DNA of 64,000 nucleotides, taken from assembly GCA_944989445.1 (NCBI GenBank), contig CALYLW010000283.1, forward strand, positions 85,627-149,626, in the 5' to 3' direction. The notes under the pieces are model-generated. The model was not told the DNA's origin and made no database searches. It worked only from the letters and a program-made list of their open reading frames with translations. The stretch is from Ampullaceana balthica (Eukaryota > Mollusca > Gastropoda > Lymnaeidae). Made by a program: the position numbers and the translations under genes. Shown here piece by piece: positions 22,033 to 34,318 of the stretch (positions are counted from its first letter, which is position 1; each line of letters begins with the position of its first letter).

Positions 22033-22531
22033 GAGTGCTACTCAAAGTGGGGGTTGGCGGCAGGGCCGTCTTAACGCATAGACCCTTAGGGCATTTGCCC
22101 GGGGACCTACGAGCATAGGGGCCCCATGGGAATATGTTTATTTATATATATTATGTATATTTATTTTTTTTATTCCTGCGGGGGAGGGGCCCAACACTAC
22201 TTCTTTGCCCGGGGGCCCAAAATGGTGTAAAGACGGCTCTGGTTGGCGGACCGGTGCCGGTCTGTAGGCCATCAGCCGCAGGTCCGCAGAAGTTATCAAG
22301 ACACGAAATAAAAATGTACTTATAATCCTCCATTTGCAACCATTATTACTTACCCTATAGAATGTGTATATTTTTTCGGAAATAGGCACGTAAAATTGAA
22401 TGAATTCATTAAAATTTAAAAACATTACATTTCGCTACCACGTCAGTACAGGGAAAAATAGTGCACTGGTCTCTGATGCAATGGAAAAAATTCCTGCCGG
22501 TCTTCCATACTTAAAAGTTTGAGAAGCACTG
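22033..22531. mobile_element. hAT MITE (CAGTGCTTCTCAAA type), interrupted
   Basis: Left end GAGTGCTACTCAAAG and right end (reverse complement) CAGTGCTTCTCAAAC match the ends of the element at 47729-47908. Flanks CTGTAGTG (22025-22032) and CTGTAGTC (22532-22539) agree at 7 of 8 bases. It contains GCGGACCGG and GGTCCGC blocks also seen in the 47.7 kb copy. A second MITE occupies 22061-22241, so the original element was about 310 bp. Confidence 0.8.
22061..22241. mobile_element. Second hAT MITE nested inside the first
   Basis: Inverted ends CAGGGCCGTCTTAA and CAGAGCCGTCTTTA enclose 181 bp. The flanking 8-bp duplication GTTGGCGG is perfect (22053-22060 and 22242-22249). The interior carries GCCCGGGG- and GGGGCCC-rich blocks. 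The exact duplication makes it the younger of the two insertions. Confidence 0.85.
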
Positions 22532-22539
22532 CTGTAGTC

Positions 22540-24587
22540 GATGTTTGGTTTGGATATGTAAGCCAAGTGTTAGAACCATGGTAGCAATGTTCCCTTTAAG
22601 CAGCGCCGCTGCGAAGATTTTTGACCGACGCCACGCAGGAGTTTAGAATCACCGAGCAGCAAATTTTGTAAAATATTGCACATAAAATGGACGTTGTGCA
22701 ACTTTGCACACGAGTTTTTTTATACGCTTTTATTTAAGTCACACTGTTTGTATGTTGTATCCGTCAAATCTTGTAACGTAAAATTAAACCACTTCTGATG
22801 GTCCCAGAGATCTCAAAATTTTACCGCATATAGATCGTGGATGACAATGCATTGTATCAAAATTTCAGATCGATCGAATGCACCGTAATTAAATTAATGC
22901 ACTTTTAGTTTTTAGTTTTTGTCTATATAAAATATTATCACTCGCGTCAATGAACCATGCCTCAATTCGCCCTCGAGGGATACAATTGTGTTCACGTCAG
23001 ATGTGGGTGGTAAAGAGTTTTTATTATAACTTTAAAAAGTACTATCAATATCAAGTCTTGCTGGTCGAAATATAAGCGTCGAAAAATCAATTTAAAAAAA
23101 TGTTGAAACTAAAAAGTAGAAAATAAAATAATGTAAAAAAATCTTTTTTAAAAAAGGACACGCTTTTATTTACATATAGAAAGTGCACTAAAAAGAATAA
23201 AATAAAAATTTTCTATGAAAACAGGTGAAATCGGTGATCATATCTACTGCACATAAAAGCATATAAACAAAGTACCAGGGGCGGATTCAGTTACTAAATA
23301 TATTTCAACTGGTAAGCGCCTTTCATATCTTTTGGGTATGTTTTTTTCCACCTCTTTTATATCGTCTACAGCGGCTGATGAAATTATTTGTACATGGAGA
23401 GGGACCTAGTTTATGTCTACTCTTCCTATATTTGGTATTTGGTACAATAAATATATGATAGTAATACGTTCTATTATTTATTTAGGGTAACTTTTATTAA
23501 TGCTGATTTCCAAGTCGCCGGTTAAATCCATCTCTTGATGTCTATTTCGAGATTATTCTTTGCCTTGGAGTATTGTGCTTCTTTTATCCTCAAAGAGCAA
23601 AGACATTCCTTTTATGGTATAAATCCAAAGAGTGAGTTTTACATCTGTCATTTGACTTCAAACTTCAAACCCTGTTGGTATGGCGTTGGTGTCGCTACGC
23701 TACTGCATTTTATTTTATATTCATCAGTGTTTTGTCTATTTGCAGTTTTCTCATATCTCAAAGTAAAAAGCCAGTAATCTTTTATTTTTCTAAATTCCTT
23801 TGTAGACTCGGAACATTTTTGGTTGTCATAATAATATGTATAAATGTCGAGGCATAATTCGAGGTAAATAAATATCATTTTGGTTTTACTTATGTGTCAT
23901 AACTTTCCCAAGCAAGAAGCCGTCGGAAAGGTAAAGGGAGTTGGCGTAAAGCTGTTAAAATATTTTTTTTTAAAATTAATTTAATTGTATTTTTTCGTTG
24001 TAGATTGGGGATAGTTAGTTGGGGACTGGGGGTGGGGGTGTGGGTTTTGCTGAAGTTATCAGTCTGCAAATATATTTACAAATTGCATTACGGCGCTGGG
24101 TGGTGTTCATGAAACCTGTTCATATTTTCGATCCACACACCCGCCACATTTGGTGCGCGTTCCCTTGTCTGCCACCCGGGGCGGCTCCTGATGAAAGTTC
24201 CGTCACTCCCCCTTGATTGTCCCCCTTGATCGTTACTTCTGTGGCCAATAGTCTTGATAAACTAGGCAAGCCCTTTTCATCTATAGCTCTTCTTTATTTT
24301 ATTCTTTAAACTGCATAGAATCTTCAATTTTATTGAAATATGTCTAAACACCTATAAATATTTCTATATCACATTGATCCCCCCCCCACACACACACACA
24401 TTTCAGAAAATACTTTTTTGTTTAATCACTTCATTAAAATTAATTTCTGTTACCTTAACTATTACACTCTGCAGTAAAAAAAAATAATAATAAAAAAAAA
24501 TTAATTTTAAAAAATAAAAATTAAAAAAAAACTCGGCGTCTATAAATCAACAATACTATTGGTAAGTGACAGGTTTTATTTATCAAA
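22540..24587. other. AT-rich non-coding; family A core fragment at 22830-22930
   Basis: 22830-22930 contains the family A core (ATGCATTGTATCAAAATTTC through ATGCACTTTTAGTTTT, plus strand). CAGGGGCGGATTCA at about 23277 resembles the left end of the element at 34183 but no partner was found. No gene recognised. Confidence 0.5.
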
Positions 24588-24872
24588 GGGGCAGTTCATA
24601 AAGTACGTCACGCTATTTTTGACCATTTTTAACTCCCCCCCCCTCCCTCCTTTCACAAACTGTCACAAATCTCGGACCCCTCCCCCCCCCCTAAAGTACG
24701 TCACACTTTCGAACAAAAATTGTGTTTTTTTTATTAACAAAATAATTGAAATTTAATATAAAACACCGTGACGTCACACATGGCCGGACCCCCCCTCCCC
24801 CCTGTCACAAACTGTCACACTTTCTTACACCCCCTCCCTCTCTGGAGCGTGACGTACTTTATGGACGACCCC
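24588..24872. mobile_element. Palindromic MITE, GGGGCCGTCC family, copy 1
   Basis: Terminal inverted repeats of about 26 bp: GGGGCAGTTCATAAAGTACG then TCACGC on the left, and the inverted GGGGTCGTCCATAAAGTACG then TCACGC on the right. Internal CTGTCACAAA-type motifs are also mirrored. Flanks are AAA on both sides (3-bp duplication). 285 bp, no coding capacity. The parent transposase superfamily is not determined. Confidence 0.8.
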
Positions 24873-25865
24873 AAACCGTTATTTCTGAGCTTGGCTTGAT
24901 TATTATGCCTTACTTCACCTTTATGACGTCCCCAATCCCATTTATCTTCCGAATATGCATACAGCTTGTGTTGGAATATTCTGCTGTCATGATATTTGTT
25001 ACAAGCGTAGTGTTTGTCAGCTTTACGTTCTAGTGTAAGACGCTTTTCCAACAAGGCAATCGTAATATGTCTCTTATAATAAATTGTCCACATTACAAGG
25101 ACACTGGAAGGCGTTTTTAAAAAACGCAAAATTGTTGTACGGGTACAAGTCGTTAGAGAAGTAGGTCAATCGGCTATACATTGACTTTTCGACCAATTAA
25201 AATTTTTCCCGGCTAATAAAAATGACGAAAAATTGACGTCGAACATGCAGTCCCTAAATAAAAGGGAAAAAAATATTTTTAAAATAGGCTGAAGGCCAAT
25301 TTGCACATTTAAAAACGTACTTGTTTTTTTCTTTATTGAAATATTTTAACGTTTTATTGTCATCCTTGGTTATATGATGGCACTACGCAACGAATGTTGA
25401 CTTAATACAGTAGAAACTGTCTTATGGTAGATAATAATGCTCATTTCTTTTGCGCTGGTTTCAATTCGTACTGAATATTCATAGCACTTAAAACACAAAC
25501 CATAGGAAGGGAAAGATGAAAGGGTTACATGACTGCAGAGATTAAAAGTGAAAGCAAGAGAGTTGGAGAATGGTATGAGTAAATAAAAACACACTTAAGC
25601 AGTTATTCTGAATTTATTACAATTAAGTTTTCATCGCGTTTCCTAATTTTGTTATTATTATAAGCTTCAAAGGAAAGAAGAAAAAATTCAATATGAGTGT
25701 TTTGTCTTTTTTAACACGTTTCTGAATGTGGATCATCTTTGGGTATTTTTTATGAACAAGAACTTTAACTCTCATATTAACATTAGAAGAAGTTTTAACA
25801 ATAAATTCTTTAGTCATCTCCCTTAGATCTTTATTTTTGAAAATTAACAAGCGGTTCTAAATCAC
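24873..25865. other. AT-rich non-coding stretch
   Basis: No recognised gene or repeat. Confidence 0.35.
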
Positions 25866-26160
25866 TTACTGACCATGGGTCTTGTCTTGTCATTACTATA
25901 CAGACGCCCCTTCTATGCAGAAAATGTGTGCGTCCCCAGACCATGCCGGTCTGTTGGCAAGTGACGCAGCGTTCACAGGACACGGCTATAAGGGTTCCAC
26001 GCATTACCCAGCCGCCTTTGTTTCCCTAACTAATGTTAGGAGTTAGGTACACATTCGAAGCTGAGTGGACTCCGGAACACCCTTGGCACCGGGAACAAAT
26101 TCTTGCATTCACATGGATTCGAACCCGTGACCATCGTGTATTTCATTTTCCTCAATACTT
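25866..26160 (-). mobile_element. SINE with tRNA B-box and LINE-like 3' tail
   Basis: On the minus strand, GGTCACGGGTTCGAATCC (about 26105-26122) contains a perfect pol III box B (GGTTCGAATCC). A roughly 200-bp body follows, then TCTGCATAGAAGGGGCGTCT (about 25904-25925), and the element ends in GACAAGACAAGAC repeats. That 3' block nearly matches the LINE 3' end at 44.7 and 44.9 kb (TCTGTATAGAAGGAGCGTCT then GATAAGATAAGAT). No box A is visible, so the 5' head is truncated or decayed. Confidence 0.7.
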
Positions 26161-27063
26161 ATAATTCCTAGTATGGAATGGAACATACATTTGATACAAG
26201 TGATTTCTAACAGATTTCAACCAAAACCGTAATGTTTGTACAATTTTTCGCTTAAATTTAATAGAAAATAGTGTGTTTTTAAAATTTTGCAATTAAATTG
26301 TAGGTATGCTTCATATGCATAAAATCACAAAACTATTGTCCAAGGATTTTATATATTTTGTCCAAAGCAAATGCACAAAAATTAAATATGCAACCTCTAA
26401 ATAATATATTAATGTTTCTAGATTTTAAAAAAATCATAAATCTATATATTTTTATATTTATTTATTTGTTTAATTTTAGACTTTTTTGTTGTTGTTGTTT
26501 TTTCGATATTTGTAAATTATTTTATTTTTTTACAATTCTTTATTCATCTTTTAAAATAAATTGTATTTATATGTCTATAAATAAAAATAATAATTGATTG
26601 CCATTGGCTTAAGCCCAAGTCGGAACATAATGAGCTGTTGCACTTTTTAAAAATGACCCAAAAAAATCATAATAAAAACTTCATTAGTGTAGGTCGATAC
26701 AGGTCGATGTGACCTTAATTACCGTGTAGTAGGCTATGTCAATCTCTTAAGCTAATCAAACCCAGCCGGAATCTTTATTGTTTTTTTTTCCCGAAAATAT
26801 GTTTAGTAGTGTGCACGATCTATATCCACACTGCAAATCTGCTGAAGAAGGTTATCTCCAGAGAGGAAGAAAATTCATGTTTGAGCACTCATTACAAGTG
26901 CTTGTACTTTAAGATATAAATAATTGTGTTGCTCAGACCATACTTTGAAACAACAAGTGGGCGAACAATTCTAAGCAGGGTTTAATCAGCCGGCTTCAAA
27001 TACAACAGTTACGATCTCATTATATGGAAGTATGGCCGTTACGGAAGTTAATTGGGACATAAA
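26161..27063. other. AT-rich non-coding stretch
   Basis: Nothing recognised. Confidence 0.35.
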
Positions 27064-28066
27064 ACAAACCCGTAAAAACAAAGTTTTTGACTATAAATCC
27101 CTTATATATGAGACATAACTAACAGTATTGATTATTTTCAAACATTTACAGACTGAATCTGTCTTAACTCAAGTTTGCTTCATAACCCTAGGGGGGGGTG
27201 GGTGGGAGGGGGAGAGGGGAAAAGTCTGGTCACCGATTCGCTTGACCGAGCTCAGCGTGACACGTAAAATGTAAACAAAAGCACCCCGTCGCTTCGTTGG
27301 GTCGCCTCAATGCGTCAGCTCAAACTTTCACGTTGGAAAAAAACAATAACAAACCGTGAATTTGAATTACATTCCTCATATAAGGATAAACTAAAAATGC
27401 ATTAATTTAATTACGGTACGTTCGATCGATCTCAAATTTTGATACGATGCATTGTTAGGTCAGACGGGTCAGTGTGCCAAATTTCAGCTCGATCGAATAA
27501 CGGGAAGTGGGTCATTTTCGACTTTTGTTTTTCCGCCCGCCCATGAGATGATGAGACGGCCGCGAAGTTAATATAAGGGATTTTAAAAATAAAACAAACC
27601 CTTAAAAACAAAGTTTTTGACTATAAATCCCTTATATATGAGACATAACTAACAGTATTGATTATTTTCAAACATTTACAGACTGAATCTGTCTTAACTC
27701 AAGTTTGCTTCATAACCCTGAGGGTGAGAGGGGAAAAGTCTGGTCACCGATTCGCTTGACCGAGCTCAGCGTGACACGTAAAATGTAAACAAAAGTGCCC
27801 CGGCGCTAAGATGGGTCGCCTCAACGCGTCAACTCAAACTTTCACGTGGGAAAAAAACAATAACAAACCGTGAATTTGAATTACATACCTCATATAAGGA
27901 TAAACTAAAAATGCATTAATTTAATTACGGTACGTTCGATCGATCTGAAATTTTGATACGATGCATTGTTAGGTTAGACGGGTCCGTGTGCCAAATTTCA
28001 GCTCGATCACATCACGGGAAGTGGGTCATTTTCGACTTTTGTTTTTCCGCTCGCCCATGAGATGAC

Positions 28067-28098
<32 letters not shown>

Positions 28099-28131
28099 GA
28101 GACGGCGGTGAAGTTAATATAAGGGATTTAA
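27064..28131 (-). repeat. Two tandem family A repeats
   Basis: Two copies in direct tandem with a period of 530 bp (AAGTTTTTGACTATAAATCC at 27081 and 27611). On the minus strand each runs from AAATCCCTTATATTAACTTC, through a variable GA/CT tract (expanded at 28072-28108), the CGGAAAAACAAAAGTCG box, the GATCGATC core and CTGTAAATGTTTG, to AAGGGATTTATAGTC and a CCCGTAAAAAC-type end. A G-rich run (27190-27225) is present only in the left copy. No coding capacity. Confidence 0.85.
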
Positions 28132-28927
28132 AAAATTGGGAAGTGTGGTCGATGTTGATTTTTTTTTCATGAGCATACCGCTCCTTCACCATTCCTAAAT
28201 CAACGGGAAACGTCTTTTAAACTCAAGACCATCGGATAAATTAAGTTGCACTGATGCATTCAAGCTGGGCGACTCCTGGCGGGGCCAGATCTGTGAGCCG
28301 GAACGCGCGTTTTCTTTGGAAAAGATAATTCGCTGAATCAAAATTCCCCAGCAGCTGACCAGATAACCTTTCCTCCTCATTAAAACGCGCCCAGCATTTA
28401 CGAGAAATTTGTGTTCAGGCATGATTCATTTTCCCCCTTTTTAGAGACCCATTTCTAATAATTTAGCATTTTCCCAACTTGTAATGTCACTTGGCAGCAG
28501 CTGGAGTCTGGCACATATCCACAAATTATGCAATAGGCATGCAAGCAAGATGAGGGATGATATAGCACTTCTATTTTTGGAGCAAGCTGTATTCTGTCAT
28601 CGCTTTGTCGAACAACCATGAAAATTTTAATCCTCATAAGACACATGCACTGTTAGTGTGAACATATTTATATTATATGGTCATCCTAAAATGTAATTTC
28701 TTCCTAATCTGTGAACATTTATTAACTAAGGTATCCTCACTTAAAAGGTGGAAGTGGGGCTATGCGGCATGTGGTAGTTGGGGAAGTGAATTTTGTACGC
28801 AAAAATTTCATCTTCCGATAATTAACCCTGAACAACTTAACAGTGGTGTAGAAGTAGGTGAGGAAGTGAAACCTGGACATCGACTTCTTCTCCGGGCAGT
28901 CAGAGCAGCATTCCGCATGAGTTACTG
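28132..28927. other. Non-coding or unrecognised stretch
   Basis: Somewhat GC-richer at 28200-28420, where a 75-codon minus-strand frame (28195-28422, ATG start) has no recognisable domain. Confidence 0.25.
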
Positions 28928-29247
28928 CGGGGGTCGGGAAACAATGGCTCGCGAGCCAGATGTGGCTCTATTGATGGCTGCATCTGGCTCTCAGACAAAT
29001 GTTCGATATACATTTTTTTAAAAGTTTATTGAGACTCGTTTGATCTGCATATAAAACAGAAGGACAATGTTATTAAAAAGATTTCTGAGACATAATTATT
29101 GTACTTTTAATGTTGAAATTACACAAAATGCCCACATTACTTATATTTTTAGTTTTAAATTAAACATAATGTATTGCTCTCACATAATTACTTTTCAAAA
29201 TATGTGGTGTTAATGGCTCTCTCAGACAAAACGTTTCCCGACCCATG
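28928..29247. mobile_element. hAT-type MITE, GGGGTCGGGAAAC family
   Basis: Left end CGGGGGTCGGGAAACAATGG and inverted right end CATGGGTCGGGAAACGTTT. The 8-bp duplication AGTTACTG is perfect (28920-28927 and 29248-29255). TGGCTCGCGAGCC and GGCTCTCAGACAAA-type blocks lie just inside. 320 bp, no coding capacity. Confidence 0.85.
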
Positions 29248-29501
29248 AGTTACTGTTTCTTTGAAAAGGGGGGGGGGCGGTAAAAAGTTTAGTTTGTCCC
29301 TGATTTCCGGGTCCCATTGTCTCTAGCAACATTGCCTGCAGTTGAACCTTGCTCTGCGTTTTTATGAATCGTTTATATTAAAAACCAGACACTAGGAGGC
29401 GCCACCATACACCGATGAGCTCCGATGATCACATTTGAAATATACACACACAAATTATTTTAGTTTCTTCCGTACCAAGAAACGAAATATCCTCTTGAAT
29501 A

Positions 29502-29609
29502 ACAATAGACTTTATCTGATCAAACAAAAACAATAGACTTTATCTGATCCAACATAACAATAGACTTTATCTGATCCAACATAGCAATAGACTTTATCTG
29601 ATCCAACAT
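29502..29609. repeat. 27-bp minisatellite
   Basis: Four units of CAATAGACTTTATCTGATCC plus AACATAA, nearly identical. Confidence 0.9.
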
Positions 29610-30081
29610 AAAAATACCTTCACTGTCTGGGGATTTGAGATTATTGGGTCATGACAACAATTTCCAAATATATATAAAAAATACAGAACAATTTCACATT
29701 TCTCATAGTACCTTCTACTTTGGGTGCGGGAAAGGTGGGGGGTGGGGGTAATCCCGTTCATAATTATTTTAAATTCGTAGAAAGAATATTCCCATGGCGT
29801 CTGTGAGAGCCAGACAGGATTACTCATTCGTTACTGCGTTCTTTCAAACAATATTTACACGTTTGATGGAATTTTTAAAAATATTAGCTACAATAGACCA
29901 TGAGATGTCATTGTATAACTTTTCCCCATGCTATCAAATGACATTTGCATGTTTGTTTCTATTTTTAAAAAGTTTTTTATATATTTGAATTTAAAATTTT
30001 GATAACCTGTCGCATGAGTCTGTCGATTTAATTAACTGAAAATGGTGGGGGGGGGGTGAGCTGTAATGGTTGGGAAGGAGG
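29610..30081. other. Non-coding stretch with G-runs
   Basis: No gene; G-rich tracts at 29730-29750 and 30043-30056. Confidence 0.35.
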
Positions 30082-31286
30082 TGTATGTGGTCACAGGATC
30101 ACAGTGGTATGTGGTCACATGATCACAGTGGCATGTGATCACATCATTACAGTGGTATGTGGTCACATGATCACAGTGGTATGTGGTCACAGGATCACAG
30201 TGGCATGTGGTCACATGATCACAGTGGCATGTGGTCACATGATCACAGTGGTATGTGGTCACAGGATCACAGTGGTATGTGGTCACATGATCACAGTGGT
30301 ATGTGGTCACAAGATCACAGTGGTATGTGGTCACATGATCACAGCGGCATGTGGTCACATGATTGCAGTGGTATGTGGTCACATGATCACAGTGGTATGT
30401 GGTCACAGGATCACAGTGAAATGTGGTCACAGGATCACAGTGGTATGTGGTCCAGGATCACAGTGGTATGTGGTCAAATGATCACAGTGGTATGTGGTCA
30501 CAGGATCACAGTGGTATGTGGTCACATGATTACAGTTGTATGTGGTCACATGATCACAGTGGTATGTGGTCACGTGTTCACAGTGAAATATGGTCACAGG
30601 ATTACAGTGGTAGGGGGTCAAATGATCACAGTGGTATGTGGTCACATGATTACAGCGGTATGTGGTCACAGGTCACATGTTCACAGTGGTATGTGGTCAC
30701 AGGATAACAGTGGTATCTGGTCACATGATTACAGTGGTATGTGGTCACATCATTACAGTGGTATGTGGTCACATGATTACAGTGGTATGTGGTCACATCA
30801 TTACAGTGGTATGTGGTCACATGATTACAGTGGTATGTGGTCACAGGATCGCAGTGGTATGTGGTCACATGATCACAGTGGTATGTGGTCAAATGATCAC
30901 AGTGGTATGTGGTCACATGATCACAGTGGTATGTGATCACATGATTAGTGGTATGTGGTCACATGATTACAGTGGTATGTGGTCACAGGATCACAGTGGT
31001 ATGTGGTAACATGATCACAGTGGTATGTGGTCAAATGATCACAGTGGTATGTGGTCACATGATTACAGTGGTATGTGGTCACATGATCACAGTGGTATGT
31101 GGTCACATGATCACAGTGGCATGTGGCCAAATGATTACAGTGGTATGTGGTCACGTGTTCACAGTGAAATGTGGCCACATGTTCAAAGTGGTATGTGGTC
31201 AAATGATTACAGTGGTATGTGGTTACGTGTTCACAGTGAAATGTGGTCACATATTCACAGTCGTATGTGGTCACATGATCACATTG
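30082..31286. repeat. 24-bp minisatellite, about 50 units
   Basis: Period 24: GGTATGTGGTCACATGATCA plus CAGT, with recurrent variants (GGTCACAGGATC, GATTACAG, GTCACGTGTTCAC). Because 24 is divisible by 3, several frames on both strands stay open and give 8-residue repeat peptides (Gly-Met-Trp-Ser-His-Asp-His-Ser in one frame). Breaks at small indels move the open frame around, which argues against selection for protein. Confidence 0.95.
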
Positions 31287-32584
31287 GTTTGTTTGATGAC
31301 GAGCGGTCGTGTGATGAACGCTTACCGGATGGTCATGAGAAAAAGCTGACCTTCAAACAGGATGTGTGGCTTCAAAACTCAGTCCGGGTCACTTCCCACT
31401 TGTTAAAATAATGCGTTGAAACAGCAGTTCGTTCTTTTGTTAACTATTTTTGTTTTGTTTATAAGGTTATTAAAAAATAAACACACAAAATCAACATAAC
31501 ATTACGGAGTAGTAAATCAATAACTAATTACGGTAATTGTAGGTACTTTTTTGGCTCAAGACTTATAGAATAAAATTTGATCCTGATTATAGATCTAAAT
31601 TACTATTAGAATACCAGCATAGTATCCAGTGTGGAGGGGCGGGGATACAAAATAAGTTGAACTATTTCGTGCTGTTAACTGAAAATTGTTAAGTCATGAG
31701 ATCATTTTAATTTATTTTGTTCAAGTTAGGAATAAAATGAAGAACAAAAAAAATAATTTTAAAACTGTATCAAATTTTTTGGCAAGTGACTTCATGTCAC
31801 TGAAATAAATACTTCTACTTCTATTGATTTTAACCACATTCACTATTGCTGACGGACATAAATATAGCGCTTATAGAGGAATTCTGGGCTAATTCCAAAC
31901 AAGTATTCCTTTTTTTATGTTTGTTTAATACATTAAGCAATTTGTTTGTAATGGGAAACGAACTCGTCAAGCCATTTGCAAACCCTTAATACCACCCTCT
32001 GACATCTGACATATTTTTAAAAAATAACAAAACAGCCATATAGACAAAAGTGGTCGCGTCATGCTCTATATGGGCTGCTGAATTCCAGGAAATTGCAACC
32101 TCACGTGACAACGACCATGACCCGAGCGAAGAGTTTTATAAGAAGGAAAAAAAAGTTGTAGAGGGACATGAGTCAAGTAGTGACAATAAACTAAATATAA
32201 GACTTAAACTCAAACAATGTCTTAGTTTTTGTCTTTGTAAGATCGTGTAATGTCACGAAACCAGGGGAAAAAAACACACAGATGGCATCTTAACAGATAA
32301 TTTAACTTTCCTATTGTGGCTGGGGAATTCGTGTGAAGCATTTTTTAACTACTTATAAACGTGTTTGACTTGATTTACGTACGTAAACAACAACATCAGA
32401 TCAAAGAGGGGCCACCTCTTCACAGGAATCAATTCCCGAAAAAAAAACTTGATTCACAAGTTAACCACTGCTACAGGTGATTTAACCACAGCTACAGGTG
32501 ATAAGGAAACCATGTTTGGAACAACGTCACCTACCTACGTGATAAGGACACATCATGACCTGCTTCAATCAAGAAAAAAAATCT
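31287..32584. other. Non-coding stretch
   Basis: No recognised gene or repeat. A 66-codon frame at 32050 has no domain. Confidence 0.3.
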
Positions 32585-33164
32585 TTTAACACAAAGACCC
32601 ACTTAAATGAAATGAGCACCGTGTTTTAACGCCATGACCCACTTAAATCAAAAGAACACCTTTCTCAACACCACGACCCGCTTATATCAAAAGAACACCG
32701 TTCTCAATCACAAAAGACACCGTTCTCAACACCATGACCCGCTTGAATCAAAAGAACACCGTTCTCAACACCACGACCCGCTTGAATCAAATGAACACCG
32801 TTCTCAACACCATGACCCGCTTGAATCAAAAGAACACTGTTCTCAACACTATGACCCACTTGAATCAAAAGAACACCCTGTTTTAACACTATGACCCACT
32901 TAAATCAAAAGAACACCGTGTTTTAACACTATGACCCACTTAAATCAAAAGAACACCGTGTTTTAACACTATGACCCACTTAAATCAAAAGAACACCGTG
33001 TTTTTACACTATGACCTACTTAAATCAAAAGAACACCGTGTTTTTACACTATGACCCACTTAAATCAAAAGAACACCGTGTTTTTACACTATGACCCACT
33101 TAAATCAAAAGAACACCGTGTTTTTACACTATGACCCACTTAAATCAAAAGAACACCGTGTTTG
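32585..33164. repeat. 40-bp minisatellite, about 14 units
   Basis: Period 40: ATGACCCACTTAAATCAAAA, GAACACCGTG, TTTTAACACT. Right-hand units are nearly identical; the left units are more diverged (CTTGAATCAAA, CGTTCTCAACA), showing homogenisation at one end. Confidence 0.92.
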
Positions 33165-34182
33165 CCCATAGGGCGAGGCCACCGGCACCATGTTTGTCGA
33201 ACCTGAAATATAAATTTTCTCTCGTCGAGCCGGGCAGTCACCCACCACAACTCTCCCGCCAATCCATGCCGCGGGATGCTGTTCCAACCAGCTCTCTGCA
33301 ACACTCACTACAAACCGTCCCTTCCACCAGAGTTAAGACGTAATATTCGATCGGGCAAACTGACCTTTGGATGCTGGGAATCAATAACTACTGCGTCTTT
33401 TCAATGTTCTTCTCTCCCTTCCCCTCACGAGGTTTTCTTTTAAAAAAATAAAAATAAAAGAATATTTTAGAATCGATTAGACGGCAGACACGTCGTTGCG
33501 TCATTCGGCAATAGAAATTCTACACCGTCTTGAGATGATCTTTGGACAATGGCTATTTGGTAACCGCATCGCAATGTTGTAACGCACACAGATGATCCCG
33601 TGACCAGTGCTATTTGGTAACAGCATCACAATGATGCATTAAAGTTTGCCTGATTTAACTGGACGTTGCTCTGCCGTGTTAAATATCTGGATGGGGAACA
33701 TACTATTTAGGATTCGGTTCTAATAATTAAGCATACAGTGTGAATCAGCCCAGATTTTTTTCCATGTAATTTTTAAATTGTATTATGTGCGGAAATTATT
33801 TTTTTATGACTCACTAATTGTTTTTGTTACTCATGATTTATTTATTTTGTACACTTATACAGTACAGCGCCCCAGCCTTTGGCTGGACTCATTGCTCTTT
33901 GCAAGCATTTCCAACAAATTGAGTAAAGACATTGCACTCTTAACCTTCCCAAATTTAGTTACATGCACAACACAGTATAAATATGTCCGGAGTCCAGACG
34001 TGATCGAATGTCCGTCATAGATTGGTAGTTTGACGGAGTGAGATCAACTCACCTCATCGCCACCGCCGCGACATTATAAGGTGGTTGGGTGGGTGCAATG
34101 ATGACGTACAGCAAGTCAGTGATAGATCTCTGGACATAATCACGATGTTGAATAAATAACTTGCCTGTATCATGGCTTAGCT
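33165..34182. other. Non-coding stretch
   Basis: A short duplicated segment (CTATTTGGTAAC at about 33551 and 33609). No gene recognised. Confidence 0.3.
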
Positions 34183-34318
34183 CAGGGGCGGATCAAGGAG
34201 GGTGCTGTTGGGCTAAAGCCTGGGCCCCCAATGATCTAAGGCTAAATTAAGGGCCCCCAAACTTATTATATTCTTTATAAAGTTGGTGGACCGGGGGAAT
34301 TGCAGCCCGGGACCCCTG
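34183..34318. mobile_element. Small hAT-type MITE
   Basis: Ends CAGGGGCGGATC and (inverted) CAGGGGTCCCGGG, 136 bp, flanked by a perfect 8-bp duplication GCTTAGCT (34175-34182 and 34319-34326). The interior has two GGGCCCCCAA blocks. Confidence 0.8.

Noticed and set aside
30157..31411. Long Trp/His/Ser- or Val/Cys/Gly-repeat open frames on both strands
   Set aside because: Produced by the 24-bp minisatellite; frames hop at indels and both strands are open equally.
32585..33164. CRISPR-like array (also considered for 35440-42846 and 30082-31286)
   Set aside because: Pure head-to-tail tandem repeats with no unique spacers, in a eukaryotic context.
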